Shown piece by piece: positions 42,847-52,700 of a DNA stretch of 64,000 nucleotides. The notes beneath the pieces were generated by a model. The model was not told the DNA's origin, ran no database searches, and saw only the letters and a program-made list of their open reading frames with translations. The DNA is from an uncultured Lachnospiraceae bacterium. GTDB lineage: Bacteria > Bacillota > Clostridia > Lachnospirales > Lachnospiraceae. The position numbers and the translations under genes are program-made. The DNA lies in NCBI GenBank assembly GCA_910578175.1, contig CAJTPF010000001.1, positions 31,604 to 95,603 of the forward strand, written 5' to 3'. Position 1 is the first letter of the stretch; each line of letters opens with the position of its first letter.

Positions 42847-43584
42847 TTATAGTCCGTACAGAAAACGGATAAAATAAACTGCGGCTTCCGGCCGTTGGGT
42901 ATTGTGGGCAATGGAAAGAATAGCAGGCTCTTCCGTTCCCTTATGGTTATAGAATTTATATTCCGTCTGTTCTATTCTTATACCATACGGATATGGCTGG
43001 GAATCATTGTTCCCCCGGGTATAGATCAGCCGGTCGGAAAGGGATTCCAGTAACTCTTTCGGGAGCACGGTTTCCAGATTCATCAGGATATTGTTGCCGG
43101 CAAAACCTTCATAAGTCCCTTTTTTGGTTATAAAAACATCAAACTTTGATTTATCATAAAAGCCGTCTATCCGAATCTGGTCTACAATTGTATCATAAAA
43201 AGTTTCGAAAAAAAGATGTTTCTGGTCTGTTATTCCGGTATAGTCACTTTCCCGCAGATAATCCCCAAAAGTTTCCGGTACTTCATCTCTGATGGAATCG
43301 TCGTATTGTAATCCGTCCAGCATCGAAAGAAAAAAAGTATCCGGCGGATCCGGTTTGAAGATCGTATATCCTACATAAACGGCTACGATCAGAAAAGCTG
43401 TTATGATAAGAGTATATTTAAGATAATAATCTTTGTAATATAAAAATCTTTCGATCCCGGACATGAGTTTCCAGCGTTCCCTGCCGGTAATATCCGTTCT
43501 GTTTTTATCGTATATATCCGCTTCGCCGTCCAGGCGGCTTTTTTTAACTTCAATATCATGATCATCCTTTAGTTCCATGGACAT
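42847..43584 (-). CDS. Uncharacterised membrane-anchored protein
   Basis: About 245 residues. A charged cytoplasmic N-terminus of about 55 residues is followed by one membrane helix (TLIITAFLIVAVYVGYTIF) and an extracytoplasmic domain with KFDVFITKKGTYEGFAGNNI and a C-terminal PEAAVYFIRFLYGL. The domain has the feel of a periplasmic-binding-like fold, but I cannot name it. The start is uncertain: AAGGTGAAC lies just before ATG at 43584, and ATG at 43578 and 43614 are alternatives. It is transcribed away from the surface-protein cluster. Confidence 0.6.
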   Translation of the reverse strand: MSMELKDDHDIEVKKSRLDGEADIYDKNRTDITGRERWKLMSGIERFLYYKDYYLKYTLIITAFLIVAVYVGYTIFKPDPPDTFFLSMLDGLQYDDSIRDEVPETFGDYLRESDYTGITDQKHLFFETFYDTIVDQIRIDGFYDKSKFDVFITKKGTYEGFAGNNILMNLETVLPKELLESLSDRLIYTRGNNDSQPYPYGIRIEQTEYKFYNHKGTEEPAILSIAHNTQRPEAAVYFIRFLYGL

Positions 43585-43757
43585 GTTCACCTTATTTCCT
43601 TTAAAATTGTACAAATGTCATAAAAATATCTATGATTCTTTGTTATTTTAGCATAGAACGTATGAAATAACAAGGAATGGAAATCTAAATATTTTGTAAA
43701 TTTGAATAATTTATGTTAACTTTATGAATTTATTTTTAAATAATTGTCAAAATTAAC

Positions 43758-43786
43758 TTGAAAGTATGATGAAAATATAATATAAT
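43758..43786 (+). promoter_or_regulatory. Promoter of surface protein 1
   Basis: TTGAAA at 43758-43763, a 17-base spacer, TATAAT at 43781-43786. The leader is about 55 bases. Confidence 0.75.
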
Positions 43787-43848
43787 GCATACATTGACAC
43801 TTGCGTCAAAAAACATATAAACTCAAACAAATAGAAAGGAATGGAACA

Positions 43849-45201
43849 ATGAAAAAATCTTTTAAGAAGATTGCTGCAACCATGTTAGCAGCAACAATGA
43901 CCATGGGTCTTGCAGTTTCTGCATTTGGTGCAGAAATTGATCCTGCCACGATTCCTGCTGGTGAGACAATTTATACAATAACCGGAAATATGACTGACCC
44001 GGCATGGGCTTTAAATGATGATGCCAATGCATTTCAGGAGACAGAATTTGATGGAGTAGTGTCGTTTGACCTTACGATGCCTGCATGGGATGAAGAAAAC
44101 TCATGGATGAGCCGTTTTTCTATCGGCGCGTTTAATTCTGAGACATTAGTAGCAGGATGGAACAGAATCCTTTTAGGCGTACCGTCGATTCCTGTTGGTG
44201 ATCTCGGAGCGAGTCTGATTGGTGATGTAACAAATCTTTCACAGATCCGTATCGCACCGGAAACGGAGACAAACGTAACCGTTTACTTTGATACTAAAAC
44301 ATATGGCTTAGTAGTAAAGGACGAAGAAGGAAACCTTGTTGATTACTCTATTGGCTGGTGTACAGCTGATGATAACGAAACATACTACACACCGGAAGAG
44401 TTTGCTGAACTGGATTTTAACGAGTGGGTAAATGGAATCAATGCGGACAGAAAAGCAAGCCTTGAGGCATTAAATGTAACTTCTTTCCCGAATTTCGTTC
44501 AGTTAAGAGACAACCTGGTTAAAAAGTTAAATGGCGAAGAAGTTTCTGACGAGACATGTGCATCTTATTCCGTAGTAGGCGCTACAGAGCTTGGTATTGA
44601 GTGGACGCCGGAAGCAGAAAGCTGCTTCGTTAAGGATAACGGAGACGGTACATACTCTAAGAAGCTGGTTGCTACAGCTGACGGAGATTTCGAGTTTAAG
44701 ATTCTGGAAGACGGACCAAACTTTGCATGGGGAATGCAGATGCAGTTAGGTACCGGCGTATTCCAGGATAACGCTTCCCAGTTTAAATTACCGGAAACCG
44801 TGGCTGGCGATGAATTCGTTGTAACATTCAATCCTTCAAACGGTGATGTGAACATCACAAAGAACGGTGAAGATTTTGAATATCTTGTACGTTGGGATAC
44901 AGGCAGAGAAGATGAAGAGTACGGAGAATTCTTTACAAAGGATGAAGCTCTGGCTAAGTATGTTCCACAGGTAGAAGAAACAACAACTGCAGAAGAAGAT
45001 ACAACAGCAGCAGAAGAAGATACAACAACGGCAGCAGAAGAAGATACAACGACGGTAGCAGCTACAACAGCAGCGCCGGAAACAACTACAGCTAAAAACC
45101 AGTCAACACAGACAGGCGACGCAGCTCCGATCGCTGTACTGGTTTCATTACTGGGTGCAGTAGCAGTTGTAGCATTTGTTGCAAAGAAAAAAGAGGCTTA
45201 A
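43849..45201 (+). CDS. Surface protein 1 with starch-module-like domain and C-terminal TGD anchor
   Basis: 450 residues from ATG at 43849 (GAAAGGA 6 bases upstream). The signal peptide ends near VSAFGA. A first beta-rich domain covers about 20-200; a second (about 230-355, YSVVGATELGIEW...DFEFKILEDGPNFAWGMQMQ) resembles the single domain of surface protein 2 and X25/SusE-like starch-binding modules. An acidic Thr/Ala/Glu-rich linker follows, then TQTGDAAPIAV, a membrane helix and KKKEA. The end resembles a sortase signal but has no LPxTG. Adenine-rich, uniform codons suggest high expression. Confidence 0.75.
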   Translation: MKKSFKKIAATMLAATMTMGLAVSAFGAEIDPATIPAGETIYTITGNMTDPAWALNDDANAFQETEFDGVVSFDLTMPAWDEENSWMSRFSIGAFNSETLVAGWNRILLGVPSIPVGDLGASLIGDVTNLSQIRIAPETETNVTVYFDTKTYGLVVKDEEGNLVDYSIGWCTADDNETYYTPEEFAELDFNEWVNGINADRKASLEALNVTSFPNFVQLRDNLVKKLNGEEVSDETCASYSVVGATELGIEWTPEAESCFVKDNGDGTYSKKLVATADGDFEFKILEDGPNFAWGMQMQLGTGVFQDNASQFKLPETVAGDEFVVTFNPSNGDVNITKNGEDFEYLVRWDTGREDEEYGEFFTKDEALAKYVPQVEETTTAEEDTTAAEEDTTTAAEEDTTTVAATTAAPETTTAKNQSTQTGDAAPIAVLVSLLGAVAVVAFVAKKKEA

Positions 45202-45231
45202 TTAATTAAAAATATTTTTAAAATTAAGTAT

Positions 45232-45266
45232 AAAGAGGAAACATATATATGTTTCCTCTTTTTTAT
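45232..45266 (+). terminator. Terminator of surface protein 1
   Basis: A stem of at least 13 bp (AAAGAGGAAACAT with ATGTTTCCTCTTT) followed by TTTT. The gene is monocistronic. Confidence 0.9.
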
Positions 45267-45371
45267 ATATTTGTTATCGTAAAGTAAAAGTATTTATGGC
45301 AAAATTATACAGAAAATAAAATTGTAAATCATTAAAATTCATAAAACCAACGAAATATGAATAAAAAAATA

Positions 45372-45400
45372 TTGCAATTCATTACAGGTTGAGTTATAAT
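45372..45400 (+). promoter_or_regulatory. Promoter of surface protein 2
   Basis: TTGCAA at 45372-45377, a 17-base spacer, TATAAT at 45395-45400. It shares the -35 and spacer with the promoter of surface protein 3. Confidence 0.75.
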
Positions 45401-45455
45401 ACATTCAGAGTTGTTACCAGAGTAACACCAAGAATGAAAGGAGAAATTTTCTATT

Positions 45456-46256
45456 ATGAGAAAAATCATTAAGAAAATTGTAGCAGTTGCTACAACATTA
45501 TCCATGACAGCAGCTATGGGAATTATGGCTTTTGCAGCTGATTCTTACACATTTGTTGGTAATCCGCATCTTTTCGGAATTGACGCAGATGAAGATCCGG
45601 ACGGCAATAAAGGATGGGTTACGACTGCACAGGATCAGAAATTTACAGAGGCAGGAGACGGCTACTATACAGCAAAGTTCACATGTGCTTCAGCAGGTGA
45701 ATATGAGTATAAAGTAGTTGGCGACGGAGATATCTTTGCATGGTCATATCAGTTATGCTTCGGTAATCCGGATTCTGCCTGGGCTGATAATCAGACACAG
45801 TTTAAGGGTAAATTTGAAGCCGGCGAATATACTGCAGTACTGAATCCTTCACAGGGTATGCTGGTATGTGTACAGAACGGTAAAGTAGTTGATTTCACGA
45901 TCAGATATAAATCAAGAGACGAGGATTCTCCTAACTTTGTAGAGCCTTCTGTAGCAGCTGTTAAGGCTGACGGATATGATCCACAGGATTTTGATGCAAA
46001 CTTTGAAGCTATTAAGGCAAAAGCGCTTGAATTAGCAGGTGGTACAACAGCAGAACCTGAAACCACAACAGCAGCTCCGGCAGAAACTACTACAGCAGCT
46101 GGAAGCACACAGCCTACTACAGCAGCTGGAAGCACACAGCCTACTACAGCAGCAAAACCTGTTCAGACAGGAGATGTTGCACCTGTAGCAGTTATCGGTA
46201 CATTATTGGCAGCAGTAGCAGTTGTTGCGATCGCAGCTAAGAAGAAAGAAGCTTAA
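45456..46256 (+). CDS. Surface protein 2 with starch-module-like domain and TGD anchor
   Basis: 266 residues: a signal peptide (ends near MAFAA), one beta-sandwich-like domain (about 28-150, with YTFVGNPHLFGIDAD, EYEYKVVGDGDIFAWSYQL and FTIRYKSRDED) paralogous to the second domain of surface protein 1, a helical stretch, a Thr/Ala/Pro linker containing an exact repeat of GSTQPTTAA, then VQTGDVAPVAV, a membrane helix and KKKEA. AAAGGAG lies before the ATG. Starch or glucan binding is inferred from domain resemblance only. Confidence 0.75.
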   Translation: MRKIIKKIVAVATTLSMTAAMGIMAFAADSYTFVGNPHLFGIDADEDPDGNKGWVTTAQDQKFTEAGDGYYTAKFTCASAGEYEYKVVGDGDIFAWSYQLCFGNPDSAWADNQTQFKGKFEAGEYTAVLNPSQGMLVCVQNGKVVDFTIRYKSRDEDSPNFVEPSVAAVKADGYDPQDFDANFEAIKAKALELAGGTTAEPETTTAAPAETTTAAGSTQPTTAAGSTQPTTAAKPVQTGDVAPVAVIGTLLAAVAVVAIAAKKKEA

Positions 46257-46276
46257 TCATCAGTTAAGCACACATA

Positions 46277-46308
46277 AAATTGCCATACATTTGTATGGCA
46301 ATTTTTTT
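46277..46308 (+). terminator. Terminator of surface protein 2
   Basis: A perfect 12-bp stem AAATTGCCATAC/GTATGGCAATTT with a 4-base loop, followed by TTTT. Confidence 0.92.
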
Positions 46309-46365
46309 GCATCATAAACTGTTAAATCTTAGTTAAAAAAAAGGTCAAAAAATATTTTTAAAGTA

Positions 46366-46394
46366 TTGCAATCTTTATATAGATGTTATATAAT
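46366..46394 (+). promoter_or_regulatory. Promoter of surface protein 3
   Basis: TTGCAA at 46366-46371, a 17-base spacer, TATAAT at 46389-46394. Confidence 0.75.
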
Positions 46395-46448
46395 TGCAGT
46401 AGTTGGCAGGGGATTACTCTGTACAAAATATAAAAGGAGAAGAGCAAT

Positions 46449-47246
46449 ATGAAAACTATGAAAAAAGTAGTTGCTGTACTTATGGTTGCAGTAATGACAA
46501 TGGCAATGTCTGTATTAGCATTTGCAGACGAAGAAATTACATTCCACTTTAAGAATGTACAGAACTGGGAAACTGTTGGCGGATGGATTTATGAAGGAAT
46601 AGCTTTTACTACCAATGTAACTCCGCCGGACAAATGTGCAGTTGTTAACGGTGAAAAGCAGTTATGGCCGGGTGCAAAGTGTGAAGACGAAGGTAACGGC
46701 TGGGTTAAGATTACAGCTACATTCTCTTCCAGAGATGCAGGCGCTGCAGTTATTTTCAATAACTGGGTAGCAGATAACACGATCAACGATACTACAACAC
46801 AGGAAGACCTTGACAAGCTGGCAGCTTCAGGCGTTTTATGTGATTCATCAGCAAAAGCACAGTCACCGAACGTTATGATTGGTGTTAAGAAAGATGGTTG
46901 GGTTGGATTTGATGCTAACGAGTACTGGATTTCATGGGACGGTTCTTCAACAGGCATGATGGGAGCTGAAGGAAGCGGATTATCCAAAGAAGCTCCGGCT
47001 GATTATGTAGTAGGTGGCGGAGAAGCTCCGACTGAAGCACCTACAGAAGCTCCGACACAGGCACCGTCAGAGGATCAGACACAGGCACCTGCTGGAGATC
47101 AGACAGAAGCTCCGACACAGGCACCTACAACAGCTCCTGCAGAGAAGGCACCTACAACAGGTGATTCAGTTGCAATGACAGTTGTTATATTTGGTCTTGT
47201 AGCAGCAGTAGCATTTGTTGTATCTAAGAAGAAAGCTAACGCATAA
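46449..47246 (+). CDS. Surface protein 3 with CBM26-like domain and TGD anchor
   Basis: 265 residues. The signal peptide ends near VLAFA. The domain at about 28-175 starts ITFHFKNVQNWETVGGWIY and contains LWPGAKCEDEGNGWVKITA and AAVIFNNW, closely following the pattern of starch-binding module 26 (aromatic start, WPG, IFNN). A linker built from units EAPTEAPTQAP and DQTQAPA follows, then PTTGDSVAMTV, a membrane helix and KKKANA. AAAGGAGAAG precedes the ATG. It has its own promoter and terminator like its two neighbours. Confidence 0.78.
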   Translation: MKTMKKVVAVLMVAVMTMAMSVLAFADEEITFHFKNVQNWETVGGWIYEGIAFTTNVTPPDKCAVVNGEKQLWPGAKCEDEGNGWVKITATFSSRDAGAAVIFNNWVADNTINDTTTQEDLDKLAASGVLCDSSAKAQSPNVMIGVKKDGWVGFDANEYWISWDGSSTGMMGAEGSGLSKEAPADYVVGGGEAPTEAPTEAPTQAPSEDQTQAPAGDQTEAPTQAPTTAPAEKAPTTGDSVAMTVVIFGLVAAVAFVVSKKKANA

Positions 47247-47281
47247 TTTTTAGACAGCAGATACATATAGAAATTACAAAA

Positions 47282-47311
47282 AGAGAAGTCCATAGGGCTT
47301 CTCTTTTTTTG
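47282..47311 (+). terminator. Terminator of surface protein 3
   Basis: A 10-bp stem with one T-G pair (AGAGAAGTCC with GGGCTTCTCT), loop ATA, followed by TTTTTT. Confidence 0.9.
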
Positions 47312-47378
47312 TGCCATGATGATTCTGTCAATTGATTAATAGCTGAAAGTGTGTTAAAATGTTGAATATGAAAGGAAT

Positions 47379-48284
47379 GTGAAAAGTTTGAAAGATTTGT
47401 TATTTATTTATAATCCGTTTTCCGGAAAAGGAATGATAAAAGAATATTTATCTGATATCATAGATTTATTTGTGAAAGCCGGTTTTCAGGTTGGGATTTA
47501 TCCGACCCAGGGCAAACTGGATGCAAAAGAACATGTGATACACTGTTCATCTCATTATGATATGATCGTCTGCAGCGGCGGTGACGGAACGCTGAACGAA
47601 GTGATCAGCGGAATCATGGAATTAAGAGAACGGCCGGTATTGGGATATATTCCGGCTGGTTCCACAAACGATTTTGCCACAAGTATCCGTTTGCCCAAGG
47701 ATATGAAAGAGGCTGCCGGGGTTGCAGTAAAAGGAATGCCGGTTGCCGTGGATATTGGACGGTTTAATAAGAAGAATTTCGTTTATATTGCAGCATTTGG
47801 TGCATTTACAGATGTTTCATATATGACGCCGCAGGAAATGAAAAATATCATTGGTCATCCAGCATATATTATAGAGGCGGTAATGAAACTTACCTCGTTG
47901 AGAACCTATCATATGAAAGTGAAATATGAGAACGGTGAACTGGAGGGAGATTTCCTGTACGGAATGGTATCGAATTCGGTTTCTGTCGGGGGATTTAAAG
48001 GAATTACAGGTAAAAATATAGTGTTGGATGACGGAATGTTTGAAGTTACACTGGTAAAGCAGCCAAAGAATCCGTTGGATCTGCAGATCATACTTGGTTG
48101 CCTGTTAGGGCTGGATATGAGATCTGAAAGTATAATTTCCTTTAAATCGTCCAAAATAATTTTCATGGCGGATGAAAAAGTACCATGGGTATTGGACGGG
48201 GAGTACGGCGGTGCTCCAAAGAATGTAAAAATTGAAAATTTAAATAAAGCTATTAGAATAATGTCCGGTATTTCGAAAAAATAG
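47379..48284 (+). CDS. Diacylglycerol kinase family lipid kinase (YegS/DagK-like)
   Basis: About 301 residues. Motifs are FIYNPFSGKG at the N-terminus and the nucleotide-binding SGGDGTLNEVISGI with IPAGSTNDFA. It phosphorylates diacylglycerol or a related lipid at the membrane, recycling lipids from glycan or teichoic acid synthesis. GTG at 47379 sits very close to AAAGGA; TTG at 47388 is an alternative start. A stand-alone gene between two terminators. Confidence 0.88.
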   Translation: MKSLKDLLFIYNPFSGKGMIKEYLSDIIDLFVKAGFQVGIYPTQGKLDAKEHVIHCSSHYDMIVCSGGDGTLNEVISGIMELRERPVLGYIPAGSTNDFATSIRLPKDMKEAAGVAVKGMPVAVDIGRFNKKNFVYIAAFGAFTDVSYMTPQEMKNIIGHPAYIIEAVMKLTSLRTYHMKVKYENGELEGDFLYGMVSNSVSVGGFKGITGKNIVLDDGMFEVTLVKQPKNPLDLQIILGCLLGLDMRSESIISFKSSKIIFMADEKVPWVLDGEYGGAPKNVKIENLNKAIRIMSGISKK

Positions 48285-48389
48285 ATGTTTCAGATTATGT
48301 TGAAAAATGCAAGATGTAATATTTTATAAACTTGTCGACTTTTTTTGACGAAATATTATATTTTTTCACAAAATTTAAAAATATTCGAA

Positions 48390-48417
48390 TAGCTGGTTTA
48401 CACCAGCTATTTTTTTG
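48390..48417 (+). terminator. Terminator between the lipid kinase and rpoD
   Basis: TAGCTGG/CCAGCTA stem with a 6-base loop followed by TTTTTTT. It separates rpoD from the upstream gene, unless it lies in an rpoD leader. Confidence 0.75.
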
Positions 48418-48477
48418 TGTATAATGTTGCACCGTACAAGGGATAATGTAATTAGACGACAGAAAGGACCGATATTA

Positions 48478-49629
48478 GTGGTTGAGGAAGAATTCTTAGG
48501 CAATTTGTTCAGATTAGTAGAAAATGGTAAGAGTAAAAATAACGCAATTGAGTTTTCGGAAATTGATAGTTTTTGTAAAGAGGCAAAGCTGACCGGAGAT
48601 CAGATGGATCTCGTCTATCAATATCTGGAAGATAATAAAATTGATGTGATTCAGACAAGTGAAGAACCGGAACTGGTATTTATGAATGATACGGATCTGC
48701 TGGTTGATGACTCTTTATTATTGGAGCCGACAGATGATGAACTGGAAGAAGAGGAAGAAAATATTGATTTGGATGCCATAGATTTATTGGATGGCGTAGG
48801 AACGGAAGATCCGGTCCGAATGTATTTAAAAGAAATCGGTACGGTTCCTCTTCTTACTGCAGAGGAAGAACTGCGTCTTGCAAAGAAGAAAGCCGAGGGA
48901 GACCAAAAGGCAAAGGACCGTCTGATCGAGGCGAATCTGCGTCTTGTTGTCAGTATAGCCAAGAGATATACCGGCAGAGGAATGAGTTTTTTAGATTTGG
49001 TGCAGGAGGGAAATCTGGGACTGATCAAAGGTGTGGAAAAATTTAATTATGACAAGGGATTCAAACTGAGTACATATGCTACTTGGTGGATTCGACAGTC
49101 GGTTACAAGAGCTCTTGCAGACCAGGCAAGAACGATTCGTGTGCCGGTCCATATGGTAGAAACCATTAACAGAATGTCTAAGATGCAGAGAAAATTAACA
49201 CTGGAACTGGGATATGAACCTTCTCCGGCAGAACTGGCGGCAGCGCTGGATATGACGGAAAGCAAGGTTCTTGAAATCATGCAGATCGCAAGAGAACCGG
49301 CTTCTCTGGAGACGCCGATCGGTGAAGAAGATGATTCCAATCTTGGAGATTTTGTTGCGGATAATAATACCGTGACGCCGGAAGCCAATGTGGAAGCTGT
49401 GATGCTCAGAGAGCATATTGACTTGCTGTTGCAGGATTTAAAAGACAGAGAACGTCAGGTTATAGTCCTGCGTTTTGGTCTGGAGGACGGTCATCCCAGA
49501 ACGCTGGAAGAAGTGGGAAGGGAATTTAATGTAACCAGAGAAAGGATCCGGCAGATCGAGGCGAAAGCATTGCGGAAATTAAGAAATCCGGTTCGAAGTA
49601 AGAAGATCAAGGACTTTTTGTCAAATTAA
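48478..49629 (+). CDS. rpoD: Primary-type RNA polymerase sigma factor (sigma-70)
   Basis: 383 residues from GTG at 48478 (AGAAAGGA 9 bases upstream). Region 1.1 is at about 10-75, an acidic linker, 1.2 with EDPVRMYLKEIGTVPLLTAE, region 2 with EANLRLVVSIAKRYTGRGMS and FKLSTYATWWIRQSV, region 3 and region 4 with TLEEVGREFNVTRERIRQIE. All features of the housekeeping sigma factor are present. It is not preceded by dnaG as in most Firmicutes, and is flanked by terminators, so it forms its own unit; a second copy elsewhere cannot be excluded. Confidence 0.92.
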   Translation: MVEEEFLGNLFRLVENGKSKNNAIEFSEIDSFCKEAKLTGDQMDLVYQYLEDNKIDVIQTSEEPELVFMNDTDLLVDDSLLLEPTDDELEEEEENIDLDAIDLLDGVGTEDPVRMYLKEIGTVPLLTAEEELRLAKKKAEGDQKAKDRLIEANLRLVVSIAKRYTGRGMSFLDLVQEGNLGLIKGVEKFNYDKGFKLSTYATWWIRQSVTRALADQARTIRVPVHMVETINRMSKMQRKLTLELGYEPSPAELAAALDMTESKVLEIMQIAREPASLETPIGEEDDSNLGDFVADNNTVTPEANVEAVMLREHIDLLLQDLKDRERQVIVLRFGLEDGHPRTLEEVGREFNVTRERIRQIEAKALRKLRNPVRSKKIKDFLSN

Positions 49630-49639
49630 GTATAGTTAA

Positions 49640-49668
49640 AGTCACCCATCTAACCGGGTGGCTTTTTA
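49640..49668 (+). terminator. Terminator of rpoD
   Basis: An 8-bp stem AGTCACCC/GGGTGGCT (one T-G pair) with an 8-base loop, followed by TTTTT. Confidence 0.85.
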
Positions 49669-49679
49669 AAATTTATTAT

Positions 49680-49707
49680 TTACAATTCTAAAAAGTTGTA
49701 GTATATT
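49680..49707 (+). promoter_or_regulatory. Possible gltBD promoter
   Basis: TTACAA at 49680-49685, a 16-base spacer, TATATT at 49702-49707, about 67 bases before the gltB start. Confidence 0.5.
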
Positions 49708-49774
49708 ATCCTACAGAAGATTAAGGCTCATACAAATGAACTTAACCAAAAAATTGAATAAGGAAGGGATGCAC

Positions 49775-52700
49775 ATGAACCAGAACGATTTATTTGTTCG
49801 TGCTGCTGAACAGGGAATGTATAGCCCAGGATTTGAGCACGATAACTGCGGTATAGGTGCTGTCGTCAACATCAAAGGAAAAAGGACACACGAAACCGTT
49901 GAGAATGCATTAAAAATAGTTGAAAACCTGGAACACAGAGCAGGCAAAGATGCCGAGGGAAAGACCGGAGACGGTGTAGGAATCTTATTACAGATTTCAC
50001 ACAAGTTCTTTAAGAAAGCGGTCAGGTCCCTCGGTATTTTTTTGGGTTCGGAGAGGGAATACGGAATTGGTATGTTCTTCTTCCCGCAGGATGAACTGAA
50101 GCGCAATCAGGCAAAAAAGATGTTTGAGATCATAGTGGAAAAAGAAGGTCTGGAATTTTTAGGCTGGAGAGAAGTGCCTACGGTTCCCGAGGTTCTGGGA
50201 GCCAAAGCGGTGGAATGTATGCCCTGTATCATGCAGGGATTTGTTAAGAAACCGGAGGATGTGAAAAAAGGTCTGGATTTTGACAGAAAACTATATGTGG
50301 CAAGACGGGTATTTGAACAGAGCAATGATAATACATATGTAGTATCATTGTCCAGCCGTACCATTGTATACAAAGGTATGTTTCTGGTAGGACAGCTCCG
50401 TCTGTTCTTCCGGGATTTACAGGATACCGATTATGAATCAGCCATTGCCATGGTACATTCCAGATTCAGTACCAATACCAATCCAAGCTGGCAGCGCGCC
50501 CATCCCAACCGGTTAATGGTCCACAACGGTGAGATCAACACGATTCGCGGCAATGCAGACAATATGCTGGCCAGGGAAGAAACCATGGCTTCTGAATATC
50601 TGAAAGGTGAAATGCACAAAGTCATGCCGGTAGTAAACCAGGAAGGTTCCGACTCGGCAATGCTGGACAATACACTGGAATTTCTGGTCATGAGCGGAAT
50701 GGAACTGCCTCTGGCAGTTATGATCACCATTCCGGAACCGTGGGATAACAATTATACCATCAGTCAGGCCAGAAGAGATTTTTACCAGTATTACGCCACC
50801 ATGATGGAGCCGTGGGACGGTCCGGCATCCATTCTGTTTTCAGACGGTGATATCATGGGTGCGGTTCTGGACAGAAACGGGCTTCGTCCGTCCCGGTATT
50901 ATATTACGGAGGATGATACGCTGGTATTATCTTCGGAAGTAGGTGTCCTGGATATGGAACCTTCCAGAATTACAGCCAAGGAGCGGCTTCGTCCGGGAAA
51001 AATGCTTTTGGTAGATATGGTAAAAGGCAGACTGATCGATGATGATGAATTAAAAGAGAGATACGCTTCAAGACAGCCGTATGGGGAATGGCTGGACAGT
51101 AATCTGGTGAAACTGAAGGACTTAAAGATACCGAATAAAAAGGTTGAAGAATATTCAGCAGAAGACAGAAAACGTCTGCAGAAAGCCTTTGGTTATACTT
51201 TCGAGGAACTGAAAACGTCCATACTTCCAATGGCAAAAAACGGTTCGGAACCTATCTCAGCCATGGGAAGCGATAAACCCATACCGGTTCTTTCCAATGA
51301 ACCGCAGCCGTTATTTAATTATTTTAAGCAATTATTCGCCCAGGTAACCAATCCGCCCATCGATGCCATCCGGGAGGAGATTGTGACATCTACAACGGTA
51401 TACATCGGGGAAGACGGAAACATCCTGGAAGAAAAACCCGAAAACTGTCAGGTATTAAAGGTTTCCAATCCGATTCTGACCAGTACGGATATGCTGAAGA
51501 TTAAAAATATGAACGTACCGGGATTCCGGGTGGAAGTCATACCGATCCTGTATTATAAAAATACGTCTCTGGAAAAAGCCATTGAACATCTCTTTGTAGA
51601 GGCAGACAGAGCCCACAGGGACGGCGCCAGTATTCTGATCTTATCCGACCGGGGCGTGGATGAGAATCATGTGGCGATCCCTTCCCTGCTGGCTGTTTCG
51701 GCTTTGCATCAGCATTTGGTCGTTACAAAGAAAAGAACCAGTCTGGCTATCATTCTGGAAAGCGGGGAGCCGAGAGAAGTTCATCACTTTGCAACGCTGC
51801 TGGGTTACGGTGCATGTGCGATCAATCCTTATCTGGCCCAGGAATCCATCAAACAGTTGATCGATCTGGATATGTTAGACAAAGATTTCTATGCGGCAGT
51901 AAATGACTATAATGATGCGATTCTTCACGGAATCGTTAAGATTGCTTCCAAAATGGGGATTTCGACAATACAGTCCTATCAGGGGTCCCAGATTTTTGAA
52001 GCCTTGGGGATCAGTGAGGAAGTGATCCGCAAGTATTTTACAAATACGGTCAGCAGGATTGGCGGAATTACATTAAAGGATATAGAACGCAGTGTGGATC
52101 TCCTGCATTCCAAAGCCTTTGACCCGTTGGGACTGGGTGTGGATCTGACTTTAGACAGCAACGGCAGTCATAAATTCAGAAGCGGAAAAGAAGAACATCT
52201 GTATAACCCTCAGACCATACACCTACTGCAGCAATCCACATGGACCGGAAATTATGATTTGTTTAAGCAGTATACCCGTCATATCGATGAAGAAATGAAT
52301 GCGGTTCATATTCGCGGGCTTATTGATTTTAAATATCCGGACCGGGGAATCCCGCTGGAAGAAGTGGAAAGCGTAGACAGTATCGTCAGACGGTTTAAGA
52401 CCGGCGCCATGTCTTATGGCTCCATTTCCCAGGAGGCCCATGAAACAATGGCGATCGCCATGAACATGATCCATGGAAAATCCAACAGCGGAGAAGGCGG
52501 CGAAAGCCTGGAGCGTCTGGAACCCGGCAGGGACGGATGGAACCGCTGTTCTGCCATAAAGCAGGTTGCATCCGGCAGATTCGGCGTTACCTCCAGATAT
52601 CTGGTGAGTGCGAAAGAGATACAGATAAAGATGGCCCAGGGGGCAAAACCGGGAGAGGGCGGTCACCTTCCGGGACAGAAGGTGTATCCGTGGATCGCTA

